From contig JAXDDX010000004.1 of NCBI GenBank assembly GCA_034670405.1, positions 12,561,001 to 12,625,000 on the forward strand: a stretch of DNA of 64,000 bases, in the 5' to 3' direction. Source of the DNA: Hoplostethus atlanticus (taxonomy: Eukaryota > Chordata > Actinopteri > Trachichthyiformes > Trachichthyidae). Positions 13,101 to 24,600 of this stretch are shown in pieces (positions within the stretch are counted from its first letter, which is position 1; each line of letters begins with the position of its first letter). A program made the translations under genes and the position numbers. Below the pieces are notes generated by a model that saw only the letters and a program-made list of their open reading frames with translations, ran no database searches and was not told the DNA's origin.

Positions 13101-13909
13101 AGATCCAGGGCGGTTTCCTTCCCAATCCCTGTGTTGGCTCCAGTGATGAGGACTGTCTTCCCATCCAGACGAGTCATAGACTTACAGACTCCTCCAGCCG
13201 CATATTTTCTGTTGAGAATCAGTGACCACTGGTTAACATTGTAACATCAGAGGGAGTGCATCAGCTTCTTTTGAATGACCAATACTTGTTCAGAAGTCAA
13301 TATGAGTGATGTGCTCAGTAGGCTGAACCCACGGATACCCGGGGTTCAATACTCACAGGGGAGTTTAGGTAATGATTAGGCCTGAACGTCAAGTCGTACG
13401 ACCCACGCCACTGAGCACGGCCGCCTCGTAACCAATCGCTCAGCTGAATAATGCATGCCGATATAACTCCGCCCACGCTCAGCCTCCTGATAGGCCCGTG
13501 CATCTCAGATGGGGACGATACCCGGCTCATCACTGTGCGAAACTCTAGCCTCATAATTTTGTTTCATTGATTGTATTCTGAGATTGTAAATCAGCGTTGT
13601 ATTAAATAATTGCTAATAAAAAAACACCTTTAAATGACGGTCAGTTCAATTCACCGGGGAAACAGCATTTCTTCCTAATGCGAATAGTCCCCATTATAAT
13701 AATTGCACCCTGCAATGTCCTGCCAACCAAGTACATCTCAAACTGTCTTCTCTCCGTGATGCAATATGATCATTTTGGATTCATATATGAATGAATGGAG
13801 TGTATTGATCAGATGCTGCTGTTGCTTCTTACCTTATATGGGGTGCAAATAAAATAATCAGTAGTGTCACCACTCCGAGGCCTGCGACAATTAATAAAAG
13901 CACCATCAT
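10121..13909 (-). CDS. rdh12: Retinol dehydrogenase, RDH11/RDH12 type (short-chain dehydrogenase)
   Basis: Seven exons on the minus strand in reading order: 13909-13833, 13208-13090, 12457-12302, 12219-12115, 11490-11281, 10921-10732, 10223-10121 (stop TGA). All phases fit, giving 319 residues against 316-318 in human RDH12/RDH11. The product is a microsomal NADP(H)-dependent retinal/retinol oxidoreductase. Visible parts: N-terminal hydrophobic anchor (residues about 2-22), cofactor motif TGANTGIG (about 48-55), NNAG, catalytic Ser about 178 and YCQSK (Tyr about 203, Lys about 207), and C-terminal [12 protein letters not shown]. Two adjacent ATGs open the ORF and the first is taken. Choosing between rdh12, rdh11 and fish 'rdh12-like' needs a phylogeny. 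The gene is divergent from vti1b and convergent with zfyve26. The exon 5 donor is followed at once by an (AC)n run. Confidence 0.9.
12734..12860 (-). repeat. fish LINE/SINE 3'-tail repeat copy (rdh intron 2)
   Basis: Contains AGCAGACGCTTTTATCCAAA followed by GCGACTTACAATAAGTGCA. On the minus strand this is the widespread fish retroposon tail. Related copies lie at 25599-25675 and 43085-43205 in this window, all in the same orientation. Confidence 0.75.
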
Positions 13910-14710
13910 GACACGGATTTTCGCTTTGCTCTCTCTTCCAGTAGGCTGCCACTGTTCTGTAGGCAGAACAGCTGATGTCAAAGCATAAAGGAGCGAGGCT
14001 GGTAGTGGGTGTCAGTGATACTCCTGTGAATCATGGGATTGTAGTTTCCGATGCCAGGCTAGTGAAGTACTGACTGCTGTTGATGTGCTTTCACATTTCA
14101 CATTAAGAATCCGTTCAATTATGGTTGCGATCTGTTTTTATTTATCAATAAATTTGTCGTTTTAACGTTTAAATACTAATAATAGTTTACTACTACTGGA
14201 TAACTGCATTGAATTCGTTATAACTGGGCAAGGAATATGTAATCTTGATTACATAAATATTAAGCGGTCAGATTGATTAATATTGTTGGTACGTTAATAC
14301 ATTTGACGTTTGGAATAGCGGAAATGTTACTATAAAATGGGTTATTTTAACACATAGAAACCTACATTCACCAGAATGCACTAATGAAAGCCGTCTACGT
14401 AGTGCCTGAATGAAATGGTCACTCCCGAGGTCCGTAAACGATTTTTCACCAATGTGTGTCTTTATTTGATCAATTGTATTTAAAGACGGAATTAAAATTT
14501 TAGTTGATATTTTAATTTTTAACAACATATATGGTGGATTTATGTGCATAAAACGTATTTATTTTTGATACCGAGTTTTAGGCACTCAACACTTGACCTG
14601 ATCAAGGACCCGGAAGAGTCCCGAGGAGCTGATTATCAACAAAGCATAGCAGCTAGGTTAACCTACATCAGTTATTGTAATTACGAATCAACCGTTGAGA
14701 TCAATGCAAA
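13910..14710. promoter_or_regulatory. divergent rdh / vti1b promoter region
   Basis: About 0.8 kb separates the two oppositely directed start codons. It must hold both promoters and 5' UTRs unless unseen upstream exons exist. I find no certain TATA or CpG-island signature; the sequence is AT-rich in the middle (14100-14560). Confidence 0.5.
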
Positions 14711-16882
14711 ATGTCGTCAGAAGAATTTGAGAAGTTGCACGAAATCTACAAGTCACTGTATGATGAGCTCAAGCTAATACCAGAACGGGCTCTGAAATGC
14801 TATGGAGGTAACCTTAACGTTAAACAGTTCATCTTAGTAGCAGCTAACGTTAGATAGCTAGCTAGCTAAGTAAGTAAGTAAGTAAATAACTAGCTAGCTC
14901 CGTAACAAGCATTTCGTAAAACGTTTTCTGTCTAGTAACTAACGCTTTTACTCTCACATCCGCAGAGGAGAGGAAGAGGTTGGTTCGAGTCTTCGATGAA
15001 AGGCGGGGAGAAGCTGAAGAAGTGGTGAGCTGCTCTCCTGATTGTGTTTGTTTTGGGGGGGTGATTTGTTACCTATGCATGGACGATGAGATTTGAGGTC
15101 CTCTGCCTTCATTGCCCTTGTTTCCTCGGGTGGGACCCACTCAGCTCTTGGGTGATGATGGATGATGGTCAGTGCACTCTGGGTGGGAATGACAGTAATA
15201 ACCTGTTGCTTCTTACATAAACATCCATCTCAGTGGCACTGCATCGTTATATGATTGAAGTTTTTTTCTTGTTGTCCATCTGCAGTTACAAGGGATGGAA
15301 CAAGAGTTGCGTGTTGCCCCTTCCACCTTCCGAAATGCCATGAGCACAAAGCTGGGCCTATACCACCGGGACTTGGGAAAGCTGCAGAGGGAGATTAAAA
15401 GCTCTGACTCAGGCTTTGGCTCCTCTGCCCGACCAGTGGAAGGAGGCCTGTATTCATCTCAAAATCAACACAGTGTGAGTGTGGGGCTGTTGAGTGTTTA
15501 ACCATTGAATTGACATTATTTACCAATATTTTACCAATATACAAAACGTTATTATTGACATTAGGATTAGAGCAATTGAGCTGATGTTGGGCTTTTATCA
15601 AATATCAAATATATCTGGGGGCTGTCAAAAGTAATTCCGTGAAGTGTAGGCTATCACAAACTGAAATGGAAGTAGACGAGGCAGGTTGACAACAGTTCAT
15701 CACAAAATAACTCCTGGAACACATCGAACATCACAGATTAACAATACAGTGTTTCAGAGGGTGGATTTTTCCTTTAACTGTAAATGCCCCAAAACGGTAT
15801 CAAACACTTTTTCATGCTTCTTATTTGTAATCTTTTGCCATCCTATGCAGACACACTTGCAGTCCCAGAGAGCCTTGCTACTCCAGGGCACGGAGTCTCT
15901 TAAAAACTCCTCCCAGAGCATTGAGCGAAGCCAACGCATCGCCACCGAGACGGACCACATCGGTACGGACATCATCGAGGAGCTGGGAGGGCAGAGGGAA
16001 CAGTTAGACCGCACCAGAAACCGAGTGAGTGATTACTATATAGGATGAGGTTGTTGATGCTTGATCCACCTGAATGGATTCGGGGAACATTTTTTAGATA
16101 CTTTGGTCACTTGGGTGAGTTATTTCTAAAAACATGTATGAATTTCTGACAAATAACTGAGCAGTTCGGGGGAAAGCTTTGGTACAGGTCAGGTTTGGGT
16201 CAATATGAATAGAATTGGTTGGGATTATATCAGGTCAATCTCAGGGCTGTTTCAGATTAAAGAAATAAAGAGACTGCACAGTTTTGTCACATCGTTCTCT
16301 GTCTTTCATTACCTGACAGTTGGTCAACACTGGAGAGAACCTTAGTCGAAGCCGTAAGATCCTCCGTGCCATGTCACGTCGGTAAGTGCTACCTCCGAGT
16401 AGGTTTGTACTGTTTCATTCAGTTCCTGTTGTCCCTGTGCTTGTAGTCCTGTGTTAGTTGTTATGTGTCAACAGCAAGACAACATAACAGACCCCTGCAT
16501 GAAGTTGAAGTTTGTTGATTTCTAATCGAATGAATGTTGATTTCTGTTGGGGTTTTTTTTCACAGGAGCTTGTAATTTATCTTGATTTAAAATAATTTAA
16601 AATCAATATTTTATCTCAAATGATAAATGTCTCTAGCGGTGTAAAGAGCAGGATCATGTCTAGGGAGCTTGCCCAGATGGGTCTTATTTTGGGTCTGGTC
16701 TTATATGACCAGCTCACTTGGTAAAGTGATTCTGACTAACATGTGAATTCAGCTTGTTCTTACTGTTAACTTCTCTTCTGTTTTGTAGGCTGATGACGAA
16801 CAAGTTGCTGCTAGCCGTCATCATTATAATGGAGTTGGCCATATTGGGTGCTGTGGTCTACCTGAAGTTCTTCCGAAAATGA
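14711..16882 (+). CDS. vti1b: VTI1B, Qb-SNARE
   Basis: Six exons: 14711-14807, 14966-15024, 15286-15474, 15851-16024, 16320-16381, 16789-16882 (stop TGA). Phases fit and give 224 residues; the human protein is about 232. It is a Qb-SNARE for fusion at late endosomes, lysosomes and the trans-Golgi. Visible parts: N-terminal helical region beginning MSSEEFEKLHEIYKSLYDEL, the SNARE motif from about SQSIERSQRIATETDHIG with the zero-layer Gln in GGQREQLDR, and a C-terminal hydrophobic anchor (LLLAVIIIMELAILGAVVYL) followed by KFFRK. The start ATG is the first in frame and matches the family N-terminus. It is divergent from rdh and convergent with arg2. Confidence 0.94.
15655..15740 (+). repeat. 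dispersed repeat copy A (vti1b intron 3)
   Basis: Shares GTAGACGAGGCAGGTTGA and CATCACAAAATAACTCCTGG with 22263-22345 in arg2 intron 7. Both are copies of one short dispersed element of unknown class. Confidence 0.6.
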
Positions 16883-18150
16883 GCAGTCTACACTGTCTGG
16901 AAGCAACATGAGCCACGCAACCAGGCAACGCCCCACTTCCCCCATCTTCTTCACTGACTATCTGGTTGCAATATTGCTGTCCTCCCGTATTGTTCGTAGT
17001 CTTTGTTCAGACTGGGAGTGTGTATGAGGACGGTAAGATGGTTCAGTCTTAAAGCGGACCTTTCCTGTGAGGGCTTTCTGCTCCACAGGCAGAAGAAGTT
17101 CATTTGACAAGTTGCTGAACCTGTTTGTGGACCAAACACACAGACGCTGTATTAAGAACCGTTAATTAATTGAAATTGAGAATTGCACTGTTTTATCAGA
17201 CTTTTATTGCCATCCCTCTGCCTCTGAGATGATGCCCTGTAGGGTGATGGAGGTTTCTGGACTTGTGCACTGGCTGCTACAGAGTCCAGAGCAGATTCCA
17301 TGTATGACGACCCACATGCTCCCACACATGGAATAATACAGCGGGAAGTGCATGTTTGTGACATACTTTGACTTAACCAGTTTGGCAGGTTTATGAATTC
17401 TCAAATTTGCGATAGTGATTGCAAAGTTCTGTTTGTAAGATTAGCTTTCAACATGATTATATTGCGCTGTTATGTTTATAGTACTGAACTATGTGTTGAA
17501 ATGGTCTTGCTTTTGTAGTGTCTTCATGCCCAGTTTCCAAATAGCTGCATTGAACACACTTTTCTTCTTTTATTATATGTGAGCCAATTCTGAGCACTGA
17601 GACCTGAATCCCAAATCTGCCAGTCAAAGAGATATGACTGTGAAAAATGTGTGGAAACTCTTAAGACAGATGCAATATATTTCACAGTTAATATATTACC
17701 CAATCACTGTATAATACAAAAATGACTGTTAGAAATAGACTTCAGCATTTCCTATTTTACAGTCTGTATGGTATTAAAGCTATTGTTGGACTTCTGCTTG
17801 AATTGTACCTGATATATCCAGGGAAGGTAAACAGGACAAAGTTAAAAACAACCATCCACTATGGAGCCCCAGATAAGGCCGTGTTAGTTCTGGGTAAACA
17901 GCATCTGTTACAATGGAATTCATTCTCAAATAATAGGTCATACGGTTATTTGTATTCCCGTACTCACTGGTCTGGCACACTGGTCACTGGTGTTTGTTTT
18001 TCTCTGGCATGGAAATCATGCCTCGCTGGTGTGACGTCTGGTACAAAAACATGTTTGGTCACTGGCTTGTCAGGAGCAGGTGTGGTGGATTAGATGGATT
18101 AGAGGCCTTTACAGTAAGATGTGCTGTCATCCTTAAAAATAAAGTAATTG
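16883..18150 (+). other. vti1b: vti1b 3' UTR with poly(A) signal
   Basis: A non-coding stretch after the stop ends with AATAAA at 18138-18143. No credible other gene lies in it. Confidence 0.55.
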
Positions 18151-18379
18151 TGTAATATAATGGAAGGGGTGCGAAAGAATTAATCCTTTATTTGTTTTAT
18201 TGTAATAACATACTTGAAGAGTTGCATACTAAAATGCTTTGTATCCATTTTGGAAAACAATGTTACCTGATGTAAATTATACAACATTTTATAAATACAA
18301 CTGATAATTTAAATTTAAAATGTTACTATTTTGTATGATGGCGTTTTAGGGCCACTGTTTAAAAGAAAAAAAATCTAGT

Positions 18380-19800
18380 CCTAATAGGGGAGACCAGGGC
18401 GTGTTGTAACACCGGGTTAGTTGTAACACTGTCAGAAAAGAGCTGCGGTGATGCCATCAGTATCGTACACTCCCATTTCCTTTTTGAGCTCAGGAGAAGT
18501 GGCATGTCTCTGTGGGCAACATTGTGGATTTTACAACCAAAAAACTGATTTTCAGGTAAGAAAATAATTTGTTTTTATCACAATTATTTTTTGCCGAGCA
18601 TTCATTGTATTGTAGATACGATGGTTTGACCTACATAACCTAAAGTAGCAGTTTCTCTAGTTTAAATTGATGCTTTGCATTCATGCTAACTTCAAACCCA
18701 CATGCTAAAACAGTTAGCTATGTAATGGCTGCTTGGGGTGGGGATGGTTGTAACAGTTACAACAGTTACATCCCCTTATGATGACTCAGAATGTCTTTTG
18801 TACTTTTCTCCTTTTTCCCAGCATGCCTAGGCAGTGGAAGCTTAGACAGACAGCGGTGTCCCTGCAGACATCCTGAGAAAGGCTGCAATTGAAGTCAGGC
18901 GGGGAAAATCAGTGAGATCAGTCACCAAGGCCCATTCCATCTGTCACGTCACATTGTACAGATATTGTAAAGCCTCACAGAAGCTAAGAGCAGAGGGTTC
19001 AAGTGAGCAGGCCCATGTAAGCTACCGCAGTAGTAAGAGAGCCTTCAGAGAGGCACAGGAGGAACTCTTAACCCCCGAGAGGTAAGAATGAGATTGGCCT
19101 AAATTCAAAATGGGGCACTTGATCATTGATTAACAGCTTTTCCGCAACAGTTGTTGTGGCTTGTTTATCACTGATTGCCCCAAGGTTGTACATCATTCAT
19201 GGGGGATAACATGTTTGCATCCCAGTTGGCAGTGGACAATAACTGTAAACACCCCCAGTCATGGGTTGCGAAATCCATGGCAGGATCTGACTGGTTTTCA
19301 GGCTTCATGAAACGCCATCAAAATCTGTCCATCAGAAGTGCACAGCCAACTAGTTTGTCTCGGGCCACAAGCTTCAATCTTCCAAATGTGGAGATATTCT
19401 TCAAGAAGCTTGGACATGTGATTGAGAAGCACAGCCTCTTCCTTGAAGAGGAAGAAAAGAAGAGGAGCACTGGAAAAAGTGTAAAAAAGAGAATCAACCT
19501 GCCGTCTGGAAAGGGTCAAAAGAAGAAAACAAAGCAAGAAAACAAGCAAAAGGCCCAAACCCAATGACCAAGAGGATTTTGACACCCCTGATGATGAGAA
19601 TTTCTGCATTGTGTGCATGGAACACTTTGCAAACTCAAGACCAAAAGAAGTGTGGGTCAAGTGTGTACGTTGTCAGTTGGGCCAAAGCCTGCACCCCAGG
19701 GGCAGCCGTCTACATCAACTGTGACAGTGATTGAACCCTTATGTGACACGCACATTCAGGAATACAGCAATTGTTTTTGTGCTAAATTTAAAGTTTTAGA
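18380..19800 (+). mobile_element. pogo-like (Tc1/mariner superfamily) DNA transposon remnant
   Basis: A first reading segment (about 18823-19081) resembles the psq-type helix-turn-helix of fish pogo-like transposases (GVPADILRKAAIEVRRGKSV) and needs one shift of frame near 18850 after its MPRQWK start. It ends at a good donor (GAGAG|GTAAG). A second open stretch (19175-19567) reads WVAKSMAGSDWFSGFMKRHQ and SLSRATSFN, the CENP-B-type DNA-binding region. It then passes into a Lys-rich segment. A different frame downstream (about 19575-19690) shows CIVCMEHF ... WVKCVRC, a Cys-pair pattern like the C-terminal zinc finger of related elements. The catalytic DDE domain is absent, so the copy is internally deleted. 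The left end starts near a GTTGTAACACC-rich stretch; no right terminal repeat was seen. Confidence 0.65.
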
Positions 19801-19989
19801 AATAAGTGTTTTTTTTACGCCACTTTACGAAAATAAAGTCATAATATTATGAGAATAAAGTCGTGATATGATGAGAAAAGTGTTGAGTAGCCTAATGCAA
19901 GCAGCAGCTTCATTGTTAAAATGGAAGTGGACGATTTAGTTAGATCATACTTTAGGATCATACTTTCATCATTAGGATCATTTAACTGG

Positions 19990-20443
19990 TGTTAGGAATT
20001 ATTTCTTGGTCGTGGTGATGAACGTAAGAAGAAAGCAACAACAAACTACGTCTCAGGATTCTATGAGTATTTAATACAGTTCAGCGCTGAAAGGGAGAAA
20101 TATCCGGCAGCATCTCTGCCTACGAGGATAATCTAAAGAACACCAAGCAGATACAGTTCCTTTATACAGATATCCATGTGATATTTTACATAGACCCTTT
20201 CATCCCCCTCAGCCTCTGTCTGTCATCCCTATATTAATTGAGTAGAGTGGAAGTAGTTCTGTCTCACCTTCCTCTAGACCTGTGAACACCATGTCTCCTG
20301 TGCTAATTTCCAATTGATCAACGGCAACCAACAGGCCTGTATTGTATTGTAGAAGAGGCCTCCAGACGGCCTTAGTGTATTGCATTTTAGTGTCTTGCCG
20401 AGACAAGGCAATCTTGCCTCGGCCAAATATACAATTCCCAACA
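19990..20443 (+). mobile_element. solo LTR-like fossil
   Basis: A 454-bp stretch opens with TGTTAGGAATT and closes with AATTCCCAACA, giving TG...CA ends with short inverted termini. It is flanked on both sides by CTGG, which fits a 4-bp target-site duplication. No internal retroviral-type coding sequence is present, so it looks like a solo LTR left by recombination. Family is uncertain (Gypsy- or ERV-like). The intact ends and flanks suggest it is not very old. Confidence 0.5.
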
Positions 20444-20454
20444 CTGGTATGTAC

Positions 20455-20602
20455 TAATTTGTATATTTTGTATATGTTGTGTAATTCTGCTTATTGTCCA
20501 GTGCTGTGTGCCTCCCTCTTGCTTTGTACACCCTCTTCTGCATAACTGCAATTTCCCCTCGGGGACAATAAAGAGCCACCTAAACTAATCTAATCTAATC
20601 TA
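20455..20602 (+). repeat. LINE 3' tail
   Basis: Contains ATTTCCCCTCGGGGACAATAAAG followed by three CTAAT-type units, the usual look of fish L2/Rex-type 3' ends. It lies inside the loop of the fold-back element. Confidence 0.6.
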
Positions 20603-20799
20603 ACAATGAAGCTGCTGCTTGCATTAGGATACTCCACACTTCTCATCATATCACGACTTTATTCTCATAATATTATGACATTATTCACGTAATATTACAA
20701 CTTTATTCTCGAAATATTATGACTTTAACTCTTCAGTTATACTTAAATAATGTAACAAGGTAGAACTGTTTTACACATGAACAAGAAATGTGAAGACCA

Positions 20800-21604
20800 A
20801 AATATTAACTCTTTATTTCAAATACACAAGTCATCCAGTGGTCACATCTAAGCCAACTGTATGAGATCATTCCAAGCTGAACTAGACAAGAGTTGTTGTT
20901 TTTCTGCCAGCATTTCAATTAGAACTATTGCACAAGAGGCCAACCGAAATGAACTGGGTATAAACAGCTTTCTAGCCAATTAATACTGATCAGTAATCAG
21001 TAAATAATCATATATAGTTAGTAAATACATACACAAATGTTCCATTGTCAAAATACAAAAGAAAACTAAGAAAATACAGTAACCAGAGCTGGTCCAAAAG
21101 TGCAAACACACCATTCCTACAATTTAACTGGCACAGCCACATAAAGTTTTGATTTTTGTCAAAGCAAGACAATGAGTTTATCATACTCTGAGGCAGGTTA
21201 ATTTTCTTGTAAGCCAAGCACATGCACAGTTAATGTGCGGCAGCAGTAAGTCATAACATATAGTAATGACGTTGAGTTCAAATAACTTAGTATTGCTTTT
21301 ACAAATTAGTTGTATCCCCATCAACAATTATATTGACGCAGGTTTTCCATATCGTGTCACAAAATCTGTTGTCTCCGTGACGACAATAAAAACCTTTTAC
21401 CTCATCTGTAAACTCCTTAAGCAGGTTTTCATGAATTGAGAAATAATTGAATTTTTCACAGTTTGACATAAAATTGTACAACACAAAAAGATGAGGAAAA
21501 ACATCACAGCTCCAGCTACGATTCAGTCTTTGCAGTCTTGTTTTCAAAGTTGTGGAATGCCGAGGGCTGATGTCCATAAAGTCTGTAGAGTCTGGCAGCT
21601 GTTC
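20800..21604 (-). other. arg2: arg2 3' UTR with poly(A) signal
   Basis: Minus-strand AATAAA at 20812-20817 lies about 0.8 kb after the arg2 stop. No other coding signal is convincing in this stretch. Confidence 0.6.
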
Positions 21605-24600
21605 TTAGAGGCAGAGCTGCTCTGTGTCCTCCTTCGTAGAGGGAATATCATGGATGGGCATATGAGCTCCTCCTCTCGTCTGTCCCAGAGACGACGCAAT
21701 GACGTCGACCGCTAGAGCGGCAGTGGCCTCCACGGCTTCGCGGCTGGCCCCCACGACGGGGTTGACTTCCACCAGGTCCATAACAGACAGCAGGCCTGCA
21801 CATCAACACAATCAGATGTTAGATACAAGGATGTCACAATAAGAGGTGAGGTCCTAGGTCCAGGTCTGCCTCCTCAACCTCTTAAAGGAGAACTCCACTG
21901 TAAAACATTTAAGTGTTAAGAAACAGCTGTTGGCGATGCTCAAAGTAAAACCAGCGCAGCTACAATGGAGTTTAAAAGGAGAAATATTTCATGGCTCTAA
22001 AACATAACCGGTAAACGTCAGGTTTTGGGAGAAATCCATCGTAGAAGAAGAGAGAGACCAATTTCTCCACCAACAGTGGCCTCAATAGACCAGAATGCAG
22101 CCACAAGACGTGTTTTGAGTAAGGAGCACGACTCTCACTTTTTCTTGACTGGAAAAACTCTCACCCCACTATTGCTCTCTCCACCTACATGTATAAGCCG
22201 CAGCTATAACCCAATGCAACATGTTCAGGCCCGTTCTCTGGGTTACATTCTGGGGAATCAAATCACTAACTGAAGTAGAAGTAGACGAGGCAGGTTGAGG
22301 TACACCTCATCACAAAATAACTCCTGGAATGCATCATCCCAGATGGCTGATACCTAACAGTGTAAAAGTATCTGAGGATGGATCTTAAATTCTCCCACAT
22401 TACATGATTAGTAGTAATTTCAGGGCATGTTTTCTCTTTCTTTTTTTTGACACACAAAAAGTATCTAAAAATGGTTGTTGCTGCCACTCGTCCTGTCATC
22501 CATACCTGTGTTATGGATTTCCTCTGTGATGTAGATGCCCTCCCTGTAGGTCAGACCTCCATTCACTGGTGTTCCTGTGGCGGAAGCCAGAGACGGGTCG
22601 AAAGCGTCGATGTCAAAGCTCAGGTGGATTGGTCGCTGTTTTCTGTTCAAGTGGGTGAGAACATGAACATGGACCTTTAACTCACACGTGTGATTACACC
22701 TACAATACCAGACACTGGTGAAAAGACACTAAAAACTACATATGTGTCGCTCTTATCAAAGTCACAAGTGCTGTAAAATGAAACAAACAAAGTAAAGGAA
22801 ACATTTTTCACTGCTGGCTCCATCAGGACCCACTCAGTAGTACAAAAATAACACAAGGCTATGTAACAGTACATTTATAACAATATAAATATATTGACAA
22901 TAATCACGTTATCACTCTACGATGTTACATAAATATACCTTGCCAGAAGATGGTCAAAAGTAACTTCCATGACCCTTTGGATGCCAAGTCTGTCAATGTC
23001 CCTCATGGTGAAGTACTGGATGCCCAGGTTCTTCAGGATGTAGCTATACCGAACAAAATGAATCAACATCAACGACTTCTCGCTTCCGTGGTGAGAAAAC
23101 AAAAAATGACCTGCGAGGTAAAAGATGTAAAATGATATTTGTTTTACTCACTACTCGCCGGGGTCGACATCCCGCAGTCCGATGTACACCAGGTCCCTGG
23201 AGGAGAGGAATGGCTTCATCCAGGAGAACCCTGGGATGTCTGGCATCTGTGGCGGGTGGTTTTAAATAAAGAATGTAAGCATCTCGACAGAGGGGAAGAC
23301 TTGGAGTATTCAGGCTATCCAGGCCCCGGGGCGTAGGAATGCCCTACATGAGGAGCTTAGGCTGGCAAAATGACCGCTTAAATCACAAGTTTACACAATA
23401 TATATGTACACTACTGCTCAAAAGTTTGGGGTCACCCAGAAAATTTCACATTTTCCATGAAAACTCACACTTTTATTCATCAAATGAGTTGCAAAATGAA
23501 TAGAAAATATAGTCAAGACATTGACAAGGTTAGAAATAATGATTTTTACTTGAAATAATAATTTTGTCCTTCAAACTTTGCTTTCGTCAAAGAATCCTCC
23601 ATTTGCAGCAATTCCAGCCTTGCAGACCTTTGGCATTCTAGCTGTCAATTTGTTGAGGTAATCTGAAGAAATATCACCCCATGCTTCCTGAAGCACCTCC
23701 CACAAGTTGGCTTGGCTTGATGGGCACTTCTTACGTCCCATACGGTCAAGCTGCTCCCACAACAGCTCAATAGGGTTGAGATCTGGTGACTGCGCTGGCC
23801 ACTCCATTACAGACAGAATACCAGCTGACTGCTTCTTCTCTAAATAGTTCTTTGCCCATTTTAATCTTTTCCTTTTCTTGGCCAGTCTCAGATATGGTTT
23901 TTGCTTTGCTACTCTGCCTAGAAGGCCAGCATCCTGGAGTCGCCTCTTCACTGTTGACGTTGAGACTGGTGTTTTGCGGGTACCATTTAATGAAGCTGCC
24001 AGTTGAGGACCTGTGAGGGACCTGTGAGGGGCCTGTTTCTCAAACTAGAGACTCTGATGTACTTGTCCTCTAGCTCAGTTGTGCACCGGGCAGGGGCCTC
24101 ACTTCTCTTTCTATTCTGGTTAGAGCCAGTTTGCGCTGTTCTGTGAAGGGAGTAGTACACACCGCTGTATGAGATCACCAGTTTCTTGGCAATTTCTCAC
24201 ATGGAATAGCCTTCATTTCTCAGAACAAGAATCGACTGACGAGTTTCACAAGAAAGTCATTTTTTTCTGGCTATTTTGAGACCATAATCGAACCCACAAA
24301 TGCTGATGCTCCAGATACTCAACTAGCCTAAGGAAGGACAATTTTATTGCTTCTTTAATCAGCACAACAGTTTTCAATGATCAATTAGCCTTTTAACACG
24401 ATAAACTTGGATTAGCTAACACAATGTGCCATTGGACCACAGGAGTGATGGTTGCTGAAAATGAGCCTCTGTACACCTATGTACATATTCCATTAAAAAT
24501 CAGTTTCCAGCTATAATAGTCATTTACCATATTAACAATGTCTAGACTGTATTTCTGATCAATGTAATGTAATTTTAATAGAAAAAAATTGTGCTTTTCT

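Larger units (their letters stand above)
19834..20688. mobile_element. fold-back element with about 85-bp inverted arms
   Basis: Left arm about 19834-19917 and right arm about 20603-20688 are near-perfect inverted copies, with ATAATATTATGAGAATAAAG and GCAAGCAGCAGCTTCATTGT in each. AT-rich ATAATATTATGA-like units repeat on the outer side of the right arm to about 20735. The space between the arms is filled by a solo LTR-like fossil and a LINE tail, so the original element was much shorter. Confidence 0.7.

Noticed and set aside
13315-13554. tRNA-like boxes (GCTCAGTAGGCT ... GGGGTTCAATAC) in rdh intron 1
   Set aside because: The spacing and arms do not fold into a tRNA by eye, and no clear SINE body follows; left unassigned.
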